Positions 23,123 through 44,050 of a stretch of DNA of 64,000 bases are shown here, piece by piece. The position numbers and the translations under genes were made by a program. Each line of letters opens with the position of its first letter. The first letter of the stretch is position 1. The notes under the pieces were generated by a model. That model was not told where the DNA came from and searched no databases. It was given only the letters and a program-made list of their open reading frames with translations. Source of the DNA: Syngnathus acus (lineage: Eukaryota > Chordata > Actinopteri > Syngnathiformes > Syngnathidae); NCBI RefSeq assembly GCF_901709675.1, contig NC_051088.1, forward strand, positions 22,581,193 to 22,645,192, in the 5' to 3' direction.

Positions 23123-25455
23123 ATGGCCTCCACATGTGACCACCCCCATTCGGGTGCCGGCCCGCGGGAGGATTCTGACCCGGACGGTTCTGACACCGGG
23201 AGCGTCCTCTGTGACGACTCGCTGCTTCCTAACATCGAAAGGCGTGACAAGCCTCCTCAAACGCTGTACGAGGCCTGCGCAGCCAATGACGCCGTCTCCC
23301 TGCGAAGCATCCTGGAGAAAGGTGTGAGCAAGGACCAGGCCATGCACTTGGACATCAACGGCAGGGTGAGAACCGCTGCAGTTCCATCTGCTAGACTGAG
23401 CCACAATTCCAATCCCCCCAGCTATAGTAATGAAATAAATAAACAAAAACAAAAAAATAAATAGCCATAATAAATAAATAAATAAATCGATCGATAGACT
23501 TGTATGGCAAAGTAAAGAGACAAATGCTATTTTCCCAATATAGTCTGAATTCATATTTCCGAAATATCTGACTCCTGAAATTTACAATTAGATGAGTGCT
23601 TCTCAATTATTTTCTGTTACACCCCTCAGATGAATTTGTTAGGCTATGAAATGATCTTACAAGTCATGTTTTTGCTTTAGTGTTTCACTTGTGTCCATGT
23701 CAAAACACACTTGGATTTAAAAAAAAAATATATATATATATATATATACAGTGCACTACATAAACAATGGATGGTGAGAGAGTGAATGCATGTAGGGAGG
23801 GGGGGGGGGCAGCCTGTTCCTGTTTCTAGCTTGTCTGCATTCTTGCCCGTCAGAGCGGACTCATGGTGGCTGTGAGCAAAGGCTTTGTGGACGTCGTCAG
23901 CACGCTGCACGTCTGCCCTCTCATCGACGTCAACCACCAGGACAACGACGGCAATTCCGCCCTCATGATTGCCGCCCAGGCTGGTACGTTGCACCACACA
24001 CACGAACATAGGTCGGGAATCGACCCTCTGTTCACTGCGAGCTTTTCTTGGCGCAGGCTTCACCACCATTCTGAACTTCATCCTCAACTACTACTCTGGT
24101 GTGGACACTGAGCTCAGAGATCCTCGTGGCTTTACCGCCCTCATGAAGGCGGGCCTGCAGGGCCGGGAGGACTGCGTGTCGACCCTGCTCATGCACGGTA
24201 ACGTTAAAGTCCGCCATTTGTGCACATAAAATAAAAGCACACATTTCAAAATAAAAGCTCTGCATAGATGACGCTCACGGTGAGAGCCCGATGGGGCACC
24301 CAGGCCGTCCTTTGGTCTGTGTTAAAAGAAAGAGCCCTTGCCGAATGGATTGAGTTCCAAAAGTGGCCACATGGTGGCGGTATTTGACTGCGCATCCTTC
24401 CATCCGTTTTCTATATTGGTACTTATGAAACGGGTCACTCGTGTGCGGAAGCCAATGCCAGCTGACTTGGGCAAAAAAAATAACAGTTCACATCCTTGGA
24501 CAATTTGAACTTTGGGAAGACGCGCCGTCCAGAGAAAGTTCCCGGAAGAGCAGGTCAAGTCCACACGGGAACTGGAACCACAGAACCGCCGCCACCGTGA
24601 TTTATGACCCAACTCGAGACGAGTGAACCAGCAGCCAGCCGTTAACATTTGACTCTTCGGTCACGCGCAGGTGCCGATATGAATGCAAGAGACCACGTTC
24701 AAGCCGATGCGTTGAAGGACTGGGTCTTGAAGACGGGACGATTTGAGACATTGAGCAGAATACGCCGTCTGCAAGCTCGTCCTGTGGCCGAGCAGTTTTG
24801 TGAACGCTACGCACCCGAGTGGCCGCAACTCCGAGAGCTGGTGGCCAAGGCCACCGGCAGCAAAAGCACGGGCAGAAAACTGCGCCAGATCATCAAGAAG
24901 AACTTGACTTTCAGCATCCCGCATGACCCCCAAGACAACGGGGTCATGGACCACATGGTGCGTATGACCACCGGCATCCGGAGCCCCCTGGTGGCCACCG
25001 CTTGCCATCCGCTGTGTCCCAGCAGCCCCCCGCAAATTGGCAAGCGGGATTTTGCTCTTCCCGAGCTACTTGAAGAGCACAGCAGCGCGGAGCTGGAGGA
25101 ACGCAACGTGTCTCACAGCAAGGGCCCCCTCGCCTCCGCCGCCTCGGTACGCCTGAGCTCCCGCTGCCAGGAGGCGGAGCGCGGGGAGAGCGCACCACCA
25201 GGGGCCGTGAGAGGCTTTATTCCCCGCAGCGTGGCGCGTAGGAACAGCATCTTCCCCACCGGCTGCACCCCCAAAATTGAAGTGACTAAATCTGGGGAGC
25301 CTACTCCTAAAACGGAGAAGAAGAAGAAGAATCAGCAGAATGGCTACCTGGAGCTTCCCGTGTGGAGGTACAAAGAGAAGAATAAAAAGGAGACGCAAAA
25401 GGAAATGGAGCAAGAGAGAATATCCGAGGGCTCCGAAAATATAGACAAAACATGA
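23123..25455 (+). CDS. ankrd33: Ankyrin repeat domain protein 33 (four coding exons)
   Basis: Coding exons: 23123-23365, 23854-23983, 24057-24197 and 24671-25455, giving 432 residues. Phases are 0, 1, 1 and all junctions are GT-AG. An acidic N-terminus (residues 1-50) carries TGSVLCDDSLLP. About four ankyrin repeats follow (residues 50-190): TLYEACAANDAVSLRSIL, then VNHQDNDGNSALMIAAQAG, then FTALMKAGLQGREDCVSTLL, then GADMNARD. The C-terminal half includes DHMVRMTTGIRSP and a late YLELPVWRYKE motif with a lysine-rich tail, all typical of the ANKRD33/ANKRD33B family. In mammals ANKRD33 is a photoreceptor protein that represses CRX-driven transcription. Its position directly ahead of acvrl1 matches mammalian ANKRD33 and favours that paralogue over ANKRD33B, although the C-terminal motif is shared by both. 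The start is the first ATG in the frame. The ankyrin exons are conserved, while the last exon is more freely diverged. Confidence 0.9.
23729..23748. repeat. (AT)n microsatellite in ankrd33 intron 1
   Basis: A run of TA dinucleotides directly after a poly-A stretch, inside the first intron of ankrd33. Confidence 0.9.
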
Positions 25456-28400
25456 CCCAAACTGGAAGTTTCCACAGAAACAGAGAAAATGTAAAAGCTG
25501 CCGGCCGGGAAAGTGTGAAATTTTTAGCAAGAATTATTGCTGAAGTGATGCACAAGATTTGTGTCCAAGGCAAAACAGATCAAAAGAATTCATACTTCAA
25601 AAACTGAAAATTAGAATGCCTTGTTAAGAATGGGGGGGACGCATAAAGCATATTATTGTCAAGCAATTTTTGGACTAGGCTTCCCTTCTTGACTCCATGA
25701 CGTATACTCTGTGCTTGTGCGCGTGCGCGTTACCTGGATTTCCTTTTTTGCACTTCCCTTAGCAAACTTTGCGCATCATCTTGAAACTCTAACTCATGAG
25801 CTTGAATGAGCTGAAATGTCAGATTTTCCACCGAGAGACGGATAACACATTTTGATCTTTTTCCCTCCACTTAATGAAATAAAACAAATCGCCCCCACAG
25901 CGCGTGATTTGTCATCTTTGAAGCACATTCCTGCAATGTGCAATGCGGACTCAGTCCACAGGGGAGCTTTAGCAACAGGAAAACCGCTATGAGAACATTC
26001 CAGGCAGAGCAGAGTTGAGCTGAGCGGGACAATGAGGGGTGGGACAAAACTGTACTGTGGCAAAAAAAAAAAAAAAATGTTATCTTGCCTTTTGATCACG
26101 GTCAAAGACATCAGCAAAAGGCATGGAACAGAACTTGTTTTAGCAGCCCTCGCAGGGTCGCTGGAGAGCAGGCTTGCTCCGGGCTGCTCGTTTTGGGTTG
26201 TGTTTGTCATCGTAGATTTGAAACGAGATCCGAGATGAGATAATCTCACACACTGCAGCGACTGCGTCCTCGATTGACGGACCATTTGGAGAAAAAACAA
26301 ACAAACAGCAGTTTTCGGGGGGTTACTTTGTCCACGAACGCCGAGCAAGGATGCAAGTTATCTTTGAGTTGAATATCTTCAAGTGAGCTTTTTTCGCGGA
26401 GCTCTTTTAAACGGGAGACAAGACACTTGAAGTGGACATGGAAGACGTGCGATGTTCACACGCGTCACGTTAAAAGGAGCTCCGATAACAGGTAATGGCG
26501 TCAAAACACGGCACGGATGAATTATGTATTTATTTTTTTTATCATTTTAGTCAGGCATAAAGTGTTCCTGGAACCGAAGCGTAAGTCACTTGTGTTTTCC
26601 GAGAATCAACAGGTGTCATCAAATGTAAGAGATTTCAAGACTGCACGCATAGATTTAAAAAAACATTTAAGAAAGAAAGATAATACATCATAGTAGTAAA
26701 AGTCATATCAGTGTTTGTAAATGAAACACAAACTTGATTCTAGTATAATGATTGTCCCAGTGTACTTTTTCCTAAAAGTACTTAAATAATGTAAAGTCGA
26801 GCAATGATCATTTTCCAATACATTTTCGTGGTTCTTATGGAAAGTTTTTTCAATCCCCAAATGTTTTTACCGTACATGAAGGCATCAATGTCTACTTCAG
26901 CATCAATAATTAACCAGTAAGTATCAAAGTAAGTATATGAAATATACACGGACACAACATTTGGTACACATGCACACTGGAGAGTAATTTAAATGTGTTT
27001 TGATGGACACATACGACATCGCATATCATTTAATGCAGTTGTAGCTATAGGGCACTGCATCAGAGATTGTGTAATTGCTTGTTTGTCTGCAAGTGAGTGA
27101 CGAAGAGTTTAGGGTGCAGTTGGCCTGAGCCTCAGCTGATTGAGCTGTGTTGAAAATGAATCCAGCCCACATCAGACGAGCAAAATAAATTCGAGATGAG
27201 CGCCATTCTTTGCTCAATTCTATAACATTGGTACGTGCGAGTGCACGTCTGTCAAGCTTGGCTTTATCTGCCAGATGAAGACAACGCTGAGTCATTCCAG
27301 TTTGTCGGTGTCATTTGCAGAAAGTCCCATATGCTAACTTTTGGCTTGAACAACGTGAACTTTGACCTGTCAAAGCGCTTCCCACTCAATTCACATTCAC
27401 CCACTGGTGACATTAGGAGCAACTGGGGACTTCGGGGTCTCGCTTCGACGTGGGGCCGGGGATCGAACCTTCGCCGCCTGCCTCGGGAGACGAGGCACAT
27501 TGTGCACGTTTGCAATTGTGCGTATTATGCTGCAGATAGTCTTCGGGTGGCTTCGGGTTACATGACCAAGTGGGTTTTATTTAGTGCGGTGAGGCGGGCT
27601 GTGCCCCCCCCCCCCATCCACGCAGTCATTCAGATGGAATGAGAGATCTGCCTCCCCGAGTTGAAGTTGTCGATGGGAGGAAGAGATGACAATGGATCTT
27701 TTCCTCTTGGGTCACAGAGGAGGAGCTTTGGATACGACGGGAACAAACGGGAGAGGGCTTGGATAGGAAGCGCGCCGGAGTCCAATGTCAGAGCGGCCCG
27801 CGATGGAACACACGATTACGATAAAGCCATCGGCAGATAAATGAAAGCCGGCTGTGCCCCTGCACTGAGTGGGTGGAGTTGTGTTTCTGCTCGTCGCACG
27901 CCAGCACTGCAGGAAGTGCTCGTGTTTGGTCAGAAATGGCTTGTGGAACAAGAGTGGAGTGCACGAAACTAAAGCAGGCCATCTTTGATTTGAGTCATTG
28001 ATGCACGACAGAAACAGAAATACTCAGCGGGAAATCAGATTTACTCATCACTTTGAAACTTGCGGTAAAAGTAGGCCCAAGGAAAGAGCAGGGCAAAATG
28101 AGCACCTCACACGCTAAGGTTGTGTGGTGCACTTTCAATGTTCTCCTTAGACTTTTGGACTTCCTCTCACATTCCAGAATGATGCTTCTTAGGTTGATTG
28201 AAGGCTCAAAAATTCAGCTTGGAAAGGGCACACATTTGTGTGATACTAATAATACATCGAACGGAAGATCTCAAAATGTCTCCAAAGGCTCTTCTAGCCA
28301 CCAGCGTGCTTCCACATTGGCGGGCGGCGCTACTACTTGCGTGACTCGCGGCAGCGCGACCCTAAACAATGGGCAGCCGGAGTCTGGGCGACCAGCCGGG

Positions 28401-28752
28401 TGGGGCCACTCAATGGCAGGAAGCATCGCCGTCAATATTTACTCTGCAAGCAGTGCAGCCGAGGAGCGGACGGGCCGGGCCGGGTCGGGCCTGCCTGGGG
28501 CCTGGCTAGCGCAGCGCCACACGCAGTCTCAGCCCACTTAGACAAACACTCTGGAGTGCCCCCTCCGCCTCCCCCTCCCCTTCCAGAGTAATTAGAACAC
28601 AGGCAGACAGGCTGGGCCCACTGAGCGTTGTTTTTGACTTCAGTGCTTCCTCTGTGGCTTTAGATTCCATAAAGAGAAATATCAGGACAATCACATGTTG
28701 TCTATCTTTGACCCCTTAGCTGTGTTTATTAACTCTGTGTCCGGTCCGCAGG
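25456..28752. other. ankrd33 3' region and acvrl1 5' region: no further coding gene
   Basis: This stretch includes the ankrd33 3' UTR directly after the TGA; the end of the transcript is not clear. It also holds AT-rich sequence (26,520-27,000), the SINE-like segment at 27,360-27,500, and a GC-rich stretch before acvrl1 (28,310-28,580) that may include its promoter or an untranslated first exon. An acceptor (CCGCAG) directly precedes the acvrl1 start codon at 28,753, so at least one non-coding exon upstream is likely, but I could not place it. Confidence 0.55.
27360..27500 (-). mobile_element. tRNA-derived SINE-like fragment
   Basis: On the minus strand the segment reads CGAAGGTTCGATCCCCGG, an RNA polymerase III B-box-like string. 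It is followed by CACCAGTGGGTGAATGTGAA and GGGAAGCGCTTTGA, phrases typical of the body of widespread teleost SINEs. No clear A box is seen upstream, so the 5' end appears truncated or decayed. It lies in intergenic sequence before acvrl1. Confidence 0.55.
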
Positions 28753-31700
28753 ATGGACGGCTCTCTTGGCTTCACATTGGTACTGGTCGGCCTGTTGCTG
28801 TTGACGTCTGCTCGCCACGCAGGTGAGTTGAAGGTCCCGGAAGTGAAATTCTAATATTGAAATGAAGCCTGTCATTTACACACGCGCTCGTCTGGTGACA
28901 TGTCAAACAATTGCTCAGAAACTCCATGTTATTATTTTTGGGCGAATTGTGTTCCCCGATGGCTCGATGCAGAACTTCCATCCATCTGTCAGGCCGTTTT
29001 TTTACGTTTATCCTGCTCCCCGTTCATTGAGGGGAGAACACAGTGACGTCACAACGGGCGCACGCATGTCCTTGCAAGGGCAAAACAGCTAAAGTTGGAA
29101 AAAAAAAAAAAAGAATCTCCACTTTGCAGCCTGCCCTTGAGCTCATCTTGAGCGGCTCCTCTGCCTCCTGGTGGGCAAAATATGTACAGCCGGACATAGC
29201 ACGCAAGTCTTGACGGAACTTGGTCACCGTTTGCAGATTCCGAGGATGACGGGAAGCTGCTATGCATGTGCGAGAACGCCAAAGGCACATGCGTGAACGA
29301 CACCTGCAGGGGTGACGTCTGCTTCTACACGTGGGTGCAAGGCCATGAAGAGAAAGGTTGCTTCTCCAACCATGACTACAGGGAGCAGTGCTTCACCTCC
29401 TTTGAGCGCTTCCACGTCTACTGCTGCCGGGAGAGCCGCTGCAACGCCGCTGCGACGCCGCCTCCAAACATCAGTCAGTAGCGAGCATGCATTCCTCCGA
29501 GCGTCTTGAACAAAATATTTGGGGGTCAAATTTCGGGAGAAACCAACAAAATTTATTATTTAAATGACATTATTTAAATTCTGGTCCCAGTAGCTCACTC
29601 AGAAACAGAACATGAGTAACAAAGAAGAGAGCAATAAAAAAAAGTGCATAACAATAGTGTTGAGTGAGAAATTAATAACAATAAATAAATAATAAAAATA
29701 AATAAGTACATAAAATACAAATAAACAAATACATTTTAAAAATCCATGCCCAAAATGTGATGTGTATGCCTGCTAACGATGACACGTGCTGGCCGCGTAC
29801 GTGCGTGCAGATGGCGAGACGAGCACAGTGGCGCCGCTGCAGCCCCGCCCGGAGCTGTGGATCACGGCGGCTCTGCTACTCTTCGTCACGGCCGCGGGCT
29901 TGTGCGGCCTGCTGATCTTTTTGCGCTTGCGCCGCGCGCACGTCCGCCTCAAAAATGCGGACGAGCACGACATCAGCATGCTGAAGGTCCCCAACGGAGA
30001 AGATCCCACTTACGGGGTAAGTCATCGGATCACCGATTTCCAGAGTTGGATCACAGTGTGTTCTTTTCCAGGGTATTTATGATGAGTTCTGCACATCGGG
30101 AAGCGGGACCGGCCTGCCCTATCTGGTCCAAAGGACAATGGCCAGGCAAATCTCGCTTGTGGAATGTGTTGGTCAGTCTGAATTATCTGCCGCCGCTGCC
30201 ATTTGGGTACTTAACAAATCTTTGATGGCAGGCAAAGGCCGGTACGGGGAGGTGTGGAGGGGAACTTGGATGGGGGAGAACGTCGCCGTCAAGATCTTCT
30301 CCTCCCGAGACGAGCAGTCCTGGTTCCGAGAGACGGAGATCTACAATACCGTGCAGCTTCGGCACGACAACATCTTGGGTGCTGCGCTCGATTTCATTGC
30401 GGCGCGTCGGGCCGAAAGGCCGATGCTAAAAACGAGCCGCGGTCCGTTCCCGCTTCAGGTTTCATCGCCTCCGACATGACGTCCAAGAATTCCAGCACCC
30501 AGCTGTGGCTGGTCACCCATTTTCACGAGCTGGGTTCGCTCTACGACTTCCTGCAGTACGGCAGCTTGGAGCCCGAGAGCTGCCTGAAGATGTGCCTGTC
30601 GGTGGCGTGCGGCCTGGTCCACCTCCACACCGAGATCGTCAGCTCCCAGGGCAAACCCGCCATCGCCCACCGAGATTTGAAGAGCAGAAACATCCTGGTG
30701 AAGAGAAACGGCCAGTGCTGCATCGCCGACCTGGGTGAGGACTCGCCGGCCGGTCGGTCGGCCGCTGGCGCTTTCATCGGCGCCACTCGACGAGGGCGCC
30801 GCCCTGCTTTACTCCTCTGTCAGGTCTTGCTGTGATCCACTCCCAGTCCAACGACTACTTGGATGTGGGCCACAACCCTCGCGTGGGGACCAAACGCTAC
30901 ATGGCACCCGAGGTGCTGGACGAGAGCATTCGAATGGACATCTTTGAGTCCTACAAGCAAACGGACATCTGGGCCCTGGCTCTGGTCTTCTGGGAAATTT
31001 CCCGCAGAACCACCGTCAACGGTAACGACACTCACGACCTTGTGGTGTGTGTTGAACGCGACCTCCAAAATCAAACCAAACATTGAATTGTCAAAACATC
31101 TTGCCATCTGATTTTTTTTTTTACCACTGAGCATTGCACGACTGGGCGGCAACTATTTCTTCTGGAGCCAAAGCAATCTCTATCCAACCGGGAGTCTGAT
31201 TTGATGTAAAGAGCGAAAACAAAACATGTGTTTTATCAGACGTGTGTGGCTGGTTGGGTTGCATGTACATTAGAGGGAGGGGGGGGAGGGAGGAAGGCAG
31301 TTAGTCTCTCCCCTCCCTCGTCTCGACTATCCTCTCTCACGATTAGCGCTACAGTAATTATAAACAGTCTTATCTGGTGTCAGCACTGCCTTGTACATAC
31401 ACCAGACGCCCGAGTGCCAGCATGCGGATGGATGCATACACACACACACACACACACAGCACAATGTGTGTGTGTGCAGTTCCCGAAGGGAATTTCTATC
31501 TTTTCCTGTGTAATCAAATGTGTAACCCGGCTGAACAAGGACGGCTATTCCGGAGACGTTTTCCAAACGCATGCAGAGATGAAGAAAAAAAAAAAAAAGA
31601 TGGCTCTAAGTTCTCATTAGGCTGAGTCTTCCAACATGGTGCATTCCACTCGGCCCAGTTTCCCACTCAGCCTCCAGGGGATGTGTTGGAATATTTCTGG

Positions 31701-32119
31701 GGCTACAATTTGAAAACATTCTTCATTTTTTTTCCTTTTCCCAGGGATTGTGGAAGAGTACCGTCCTCCCTTCTTTGACCTGGTGCCCTCCGATCCCAGC
31801 TTTGAAGAGATGAAGAAAGTGGTGTGCGTGGACCAGCAGAGGCCCACCTTGCACAACCGGCTGCACTCCCACCCGGTACACAAAAATGATTCAATGTTCC
31901 AGCACCTGATGATGCTGATGATGGCGCTAACCAAGAATCATCTCATCCATACATTGTTGCGCCTGTGTGCAGATCATGTCGTCCATCGTGAAGATCATGA
32001 AGGAGTGTTGGTTCCAGAACGCACCGGCCCGCCTCACAGCACTGCGTGTGAAGAAGACCCTCTCCAAACTGGACCTGCCCGCTGACTTCAGCATCAAGAA
32101 ACTCAAACAGGACTTCTAG
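28753..32119 (+). CDS. acvrl1: Activin A receptor like type 1 (ALK1), type I TGF-beta/BMP receptor kinase
   Basis: Nine coding exons: 28753-28822, 29237-29473, 29811-30016, 30072-30171, 30232-30378, 30459-30734, 30824-31021, 31745-31875 and 31973-32119. They total 503 codons plus stop, the same length as human ALK1. Order: signal peptide (1-22); cysteine-rich ectodomain ending CCRESRCN; transmembrane helix (about 119-140); GS box with [10 protein letters not shown]; kinase. The kinase has [26 protein letters not shown] in place of DFG (normal for the family), MAPEVL and a C-terminal arginine-rich helix. The L45 loop [12 protein letters not shown] is of the ALK1/2 type that activates Smad1/5/8. 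In vertebrates it is the endothelial receptor for BMP9/10 and acts with endoglin. Several introns are 55-90 bp. The donor after exon 5 is G-GTGCTG, a weak but in-frame site. No truncation is seen. Downstream lies its neighbour acvr1b in the same direction. Confidence 0.96.
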
Positions 32120-35054
32120 ACTTGAAGAAGCTTGACGGGATTTTTTAGGCTACTTTGCTGTTGGCACGGTGGCGAATATCATTTGTGTATTTTCACTTGA
32201 TGACTCACTTACTGCATTTTATTTACACAATAGCCTTTTTTTTTTTTTGCGGTAGTGTCTAGACTGTCTTGCGCCGAAGGCTATTTATCTTCCCCCTGAC
32301 CAGTTTCCAAAAAAATCCAAAGAAGAGAAACAGAGAAAGACTTTTGCAATGAATAAGAATGACGACGCTTCACATAGCAGCAGCACAATGCTTGTTCTGT
32401 AAGCACTTTTTCACTTTTTTAGCTGGATGAATGTCGTTGTGAGTATACGGCATACAAAACACAAGTATTGATCCAAATTACTTTTCTCCAACAGTGTATC
32501 ATTTACATCTGTTATGTATTTCGAATTAAACTTTTTTTATTCAAGCGCATCAACTCTTGAATTCATAGGCTTGAATGTGTTGTAAATCTCTTCATGTCCG
32601 CTAGAGGTCAGCAAAGTAATGTGGGGAAAGAAATGATTGGATTTTTGCGGCTTACTTCTTCAAGATGACAAGGAGGAGTGACAATTATTTAGTTATTATT
32701 TTACGGTCAACATTAACATTTTTCTCATGTTACATTTGAAAACGAATGGGAAAGTCGTTAAAAGGCTAATTTAATCAATATGCCACACCATTAATGTCAA
32801 TGAATGTTTGGGGGGGCAGAATCATTTTAAAATATGCCTTAAGAATAATTATTTCTCCTACAGGATTAAATCATGTCTATTTATTTTACCTACGGTTATA
32901 ATATATCTTCATTTATCTGTGTGTTTGAATACTCTCAAAGTTTAGCATTGTGTTTACATAACGAGACATTTCCTTATTTGCGCTCAATTGCATTTGGATG
33001 AAGCAAACACGGTCACGTTGGAGCATGAAGCAATTTGTCTAATGCAAAGCAAATCAGACAGCTAATAAAGAGCCAGTTGAAATTAGATTGCAACAAAACG
33101 TTCCCTCTGGTTTCCATGGCGTTGTGTGCATGATTAAGCGTGGAGTTGTTGAATCAGGTCCAGAACAATAATAGTCCCTCAAACCCCAGGCTGTCTGCTC
33201 AGTCCGATTATTTTTAACCCTGCAGGCCGTCGGTGGCTGCCGGAGAGTTCACTTTAGCTTCTCGTGCGTTGGGCTTTTCCCACGGGAGCGTGGAGGCATT
33301 TGTTGGGTCATCTCAAGACGAATCGGACACAAGGCAAAGTCCCCGAAGCGGCGCATGTTTACTTCCTTGCGCTGGTGTAGCCAATAGCAAACTCATTTTG
33401 TTCTCTTCAGCCTCTGTAAGCAAATGCAACATTATTATTTTTTTTAATTCAACCAAATCGGTTCCCCCGGAATTGGACTGCTGATGGAAGCCAGATTACA
33501 CGTCTGGTACGTGGGCCAAAACCGCATAATTGGACCTAAAGTGATGACGTCTCAAGACCCGAGGCAAGCAGGCCCCATTCGAGGCCTCCCCAAACAATCC
33601 TATTCCATTCAAAAACAAAACATCTGCTACACTAAAATACGTGAGGGGAGGGGGGGGGTTAATCTTTTCCTGTTTGCAATGTTTTTTTCTTTATAAACGA
33701 GCCAATTCAAGCAAGATGAAATGATTGCATATTTTAAACAACAAAAAAATGCTGTTGAACAATTCGCAGCAAAAACTGTTTGCTTTTTTTTTTTTTCTCA
33801 AATCAAACATGCTCCTGGGGCTCAGTCTGGAGTAAATTATGAACCACTGAATAATGCATGGAAAGAATGCATTTCAAATGAAATAATGTATGATTTCAAA
33901 ATAATTGGCTCTACATAGGCCACATTTGTTTTACTATTCACTCGTAGAACAAACTATAACATAAAAAACGTTTCGTGTCCTAAACGAGATCATTGGCTTT
34001 CAGCTTGCCATTTGCATTTGAGTAAAATGTTCTAAAAGAGATTAAATAAGTTTACACAAGAGAAGCACAGCGAGATCATGCAAACTTTACACAGCAATAT
34101 TGAAAAACACCACAATAGAGCTGTGAGGTGTTTGCTAACAGTCCACATTCAAATGTTTTTTTAAAAGATCAAAAACAGGTTGTTTTATGGCTCGCCTTGA
34201 GACAAAGTCTGGGAACTCCTGAATTTGACATTCATTCTCTACACTGCTAAAAAGTCGAGGAGTCGCTGGAGTGGTCGCCACCCTTTAACAAGGCCCAAAC
34301 AGACAAACAAGTGTGGACAGTTTTTGAGCTTTTTAAAGAAGCTTGCATATTTCGGAATTGTGCCTTGGAGAAAACACAAGCGCAAGGGCGGGGGGGGGGG
34401 GGGGGGGGGGTCGATGCAACTAGTCCATTTTGGAAGGCCGCTGGCAAGATTTCACCACACAAACCCACAGCTGTGTCTGCTATTTTTAAAATCAGCGACA
34501 AGCCATAAAATGTCGTTGCACAAAAGAAAATGGTTTGGGCTTCTGGAATTCTTGCATAACTTCACACAAATGAAAAAAAGATCGCACCTTTATCGGCACA
34601 AGTATTATTTGGAGGGTTCCTTCCCGGCCACTTTCCTCCCCCTCGCCATCCTCGGGAGGGAAAATGAGTTCAGCTGCTTTTATGCAATCTCAAATCCATG
34701 CGCGCACACACCAACCTTGTCGCAATAGCATGAACACGCTTTCCTTGTCGAGGGGGCAAAACTGTCGTGCTTTCTATGAATAAACAATGTCATTTATTTC
34801 CTGCATGTTACGCGAGCAGCGGTCGTAAAGATGCTGCTGCTGCTGCTGCTGACCTCGGAAGAGGACACGCGGACCTCCCCTTTAAACTGCCGCCGCCCCT
34901 TTAAATACGTCACGCGCCTGCCTAGCTCGCCGTGCGCTTCGGTGCATGTGTGTGCGGAGTGTGTGGCGACTGCGGTCGGACTGTGGTTGTGTTGTGTTGC
35001 AGCCAGTCGACTTTTCCCGTGTTTAGCGTGCGAAGCGATGGCAGTGTGCAAGAA
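32120..35054. other. acvrl1 3' UTR and acvr1b 5' region
   Basis: The acvrl1 3' UTR runs from 32,120. An ATTAAA at 32,525-32,530 is the best poly(A) signal seen; no AATAAA lies close by. The following 2 kb is AT-rich intergenic sequence with a poly-G run at 34,390-34,410. From about 34,800 the base composition turns GC-rich and holds the acvr1b promoter region and 5' leader, including a (CTG)n run at 34,830-34,850. Confidence 0.55.
34900..34913 (+). promoter_or_regulatory. Candidate acvr1b core promoter (TATA-like plus CRE-like site)
   Basis: TTTAAATA at 34,900-34,907 is followed immediately by TACGTCAC, whose complement GTGACGTA resembles a CREB/ATF site. It stands in a GC-rich context about 150 nt before the acvr1b start codon. 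If it is used as a TATA element, transcription would begin near 34,930. This is a sequence-pattern inference only. Confidence 0.3.

Positions 35055-35064
<10 letters not shown>
35038..35064 (+). promoter_or_regulatory. Overlapping upstream ORF at the acvr1b start
   Basis: An ATG at 35,038, in the context GCGATGG (a purine at -3 and a G at +4), opens an eight-codon frame that ends at TGA 35,062-35,064. This lies nine nucleotides inside the acvr1b coding sequence (start ATG 35,055), in a different frame. The same frame is open upstream to another ATG at 34,831. Overlapping uORFs usually reduce translation of the main frame. Confidence 0.6.
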
Positions 35065-42646
<7,582 letters not shown>

Positions 42647-44050
42647 AAGGAGCCCTGCCAGTTTTCAAGCCAAGGCCTACCTCACCTTTTTAGCCAAAAC
42701 TACTGAGACCCACCAACCCTGTCCAACGTCCTCGTGTCTCCCCCCCCACCCCGACCCGACCCTGGAACCCCTTCTCGTCGTCTTGGGCCGCAGCACTACC
42801 ACTGTTAATATCATCTCACTTTTCTTTTCATCTTTCAGATGGCAGGAACTACTATTGTACAGTTTTCATGATTTTTTTTTTTTTTTTTTTAAATTCACTC
42901 TAAAGTTTTCCCATCCATGTAACAGCTGTGAATGTTTGAGGAAGGCGGAGGCCATGTTTGTAGTCCCATGTGAAAGACTACAAACACATCCTACCACCGT
43001 ATCCATCGCTAACTCGAGGTAAAAAAAGAAAAACAACATAAAATGTGACCGTGCGTAGCTTCCTCTGTACAACCTGCAGGCAATCACCCGACTGGCAGGG
43101 AAAAATGTTTTTTTTTTTTTTTTTTTATTTATTTGTGACTTTTGACTTGATGTGGATGAACACTGTGAGACGGCCGGCGCGTCGCAAATCGGCGCTCGCC
43201 TGTCGTCCAAACGGCGCGGTCACACAGGTGCGTCGGGCCGAGTGGCGTATCAAATGTTTTTATTCTTTTTAATAGACATATTGTATATCTCAATATTATG
43301 CGTTTCTCATGAATTGTGTTTTCTTTTGACTTTCAACACTACTGATGATGGGTACCTTTTTTTTTGTGGTTCTTTTTAAATTAAATAACACTCCCCTTAT
43401 CCGTAAGCACCAATGTGAACAGTGATGGTACTTTGGCAGTTTTTTTTTTTTTTTTTCGTCAACAAAACAAAATGAACCTGCTGGATTTTCTTTCGTTTTC
43501 ATTTTTGTTTTGTTTTTTTCCCTTTCCCATCTGTTGGTACTACTGATCCCACATGTTTGCTGCATCTGATCTCCTTTTCTTTTCATGGTCGGGATTACCA
43601 GGCAAGTTTTCAAGGCTCAACTGTAATTAAAAACACCTCCTCTCACTGACACTGGAATACTTTTAGGGAGCCACCTAAACTTCTGGAACCGGTTTGAATG
43701 CAAAAGCAGAGAAGCATGATGTCAAAAGTAGTTCCTGGATTGGCTGCCAAAGTCGAGCTGCATGTTTCTCATTCATTTTGTTGGCCTAGGCCACAATCAG
43801 GAATCTGTGTGTCCATGTTTGTTTGCGTCCATTCCATGTTGGTGTCCGTCATGCATGCAGCCGGGGAGAGACGGGAGACAGATTGTACAAAATGTACAAC
43901 GGCCCTGTCCATGTTTTGTTTTGTTGCCATGCATACACGGCTATTAGACATTCTGTCCATGTGTAATATTTCAAGAAAGAAAGATCATGTTGTGAAAATG
44001 TTTTCAGGATGACTGTATATAGATATACAATAAATTCCTTTTTTTTTTTT
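42647..44050 (+). other. acvr1b: acvr1b 3' UTR with poly(A) signal
   Basis: About 1.4 kb of non-coding, T-rich sequence follows the TGA. AATAAA at 44,029-44,034, followed by a T-run and the GT-containing AAGTGACTGG, is the best poly(A) signal. This would place the cleavage site near 44,050. Confidence 0.65.

Noticed and set aside
34225-34728. A 167-codon frame with a poly-glycine run upstream of acvr1b.
   Set aside because: The glycine run comes from a poly-G homopolymer, there is no domain, and the surrounding sequence is AT-rich intergenic DNA.
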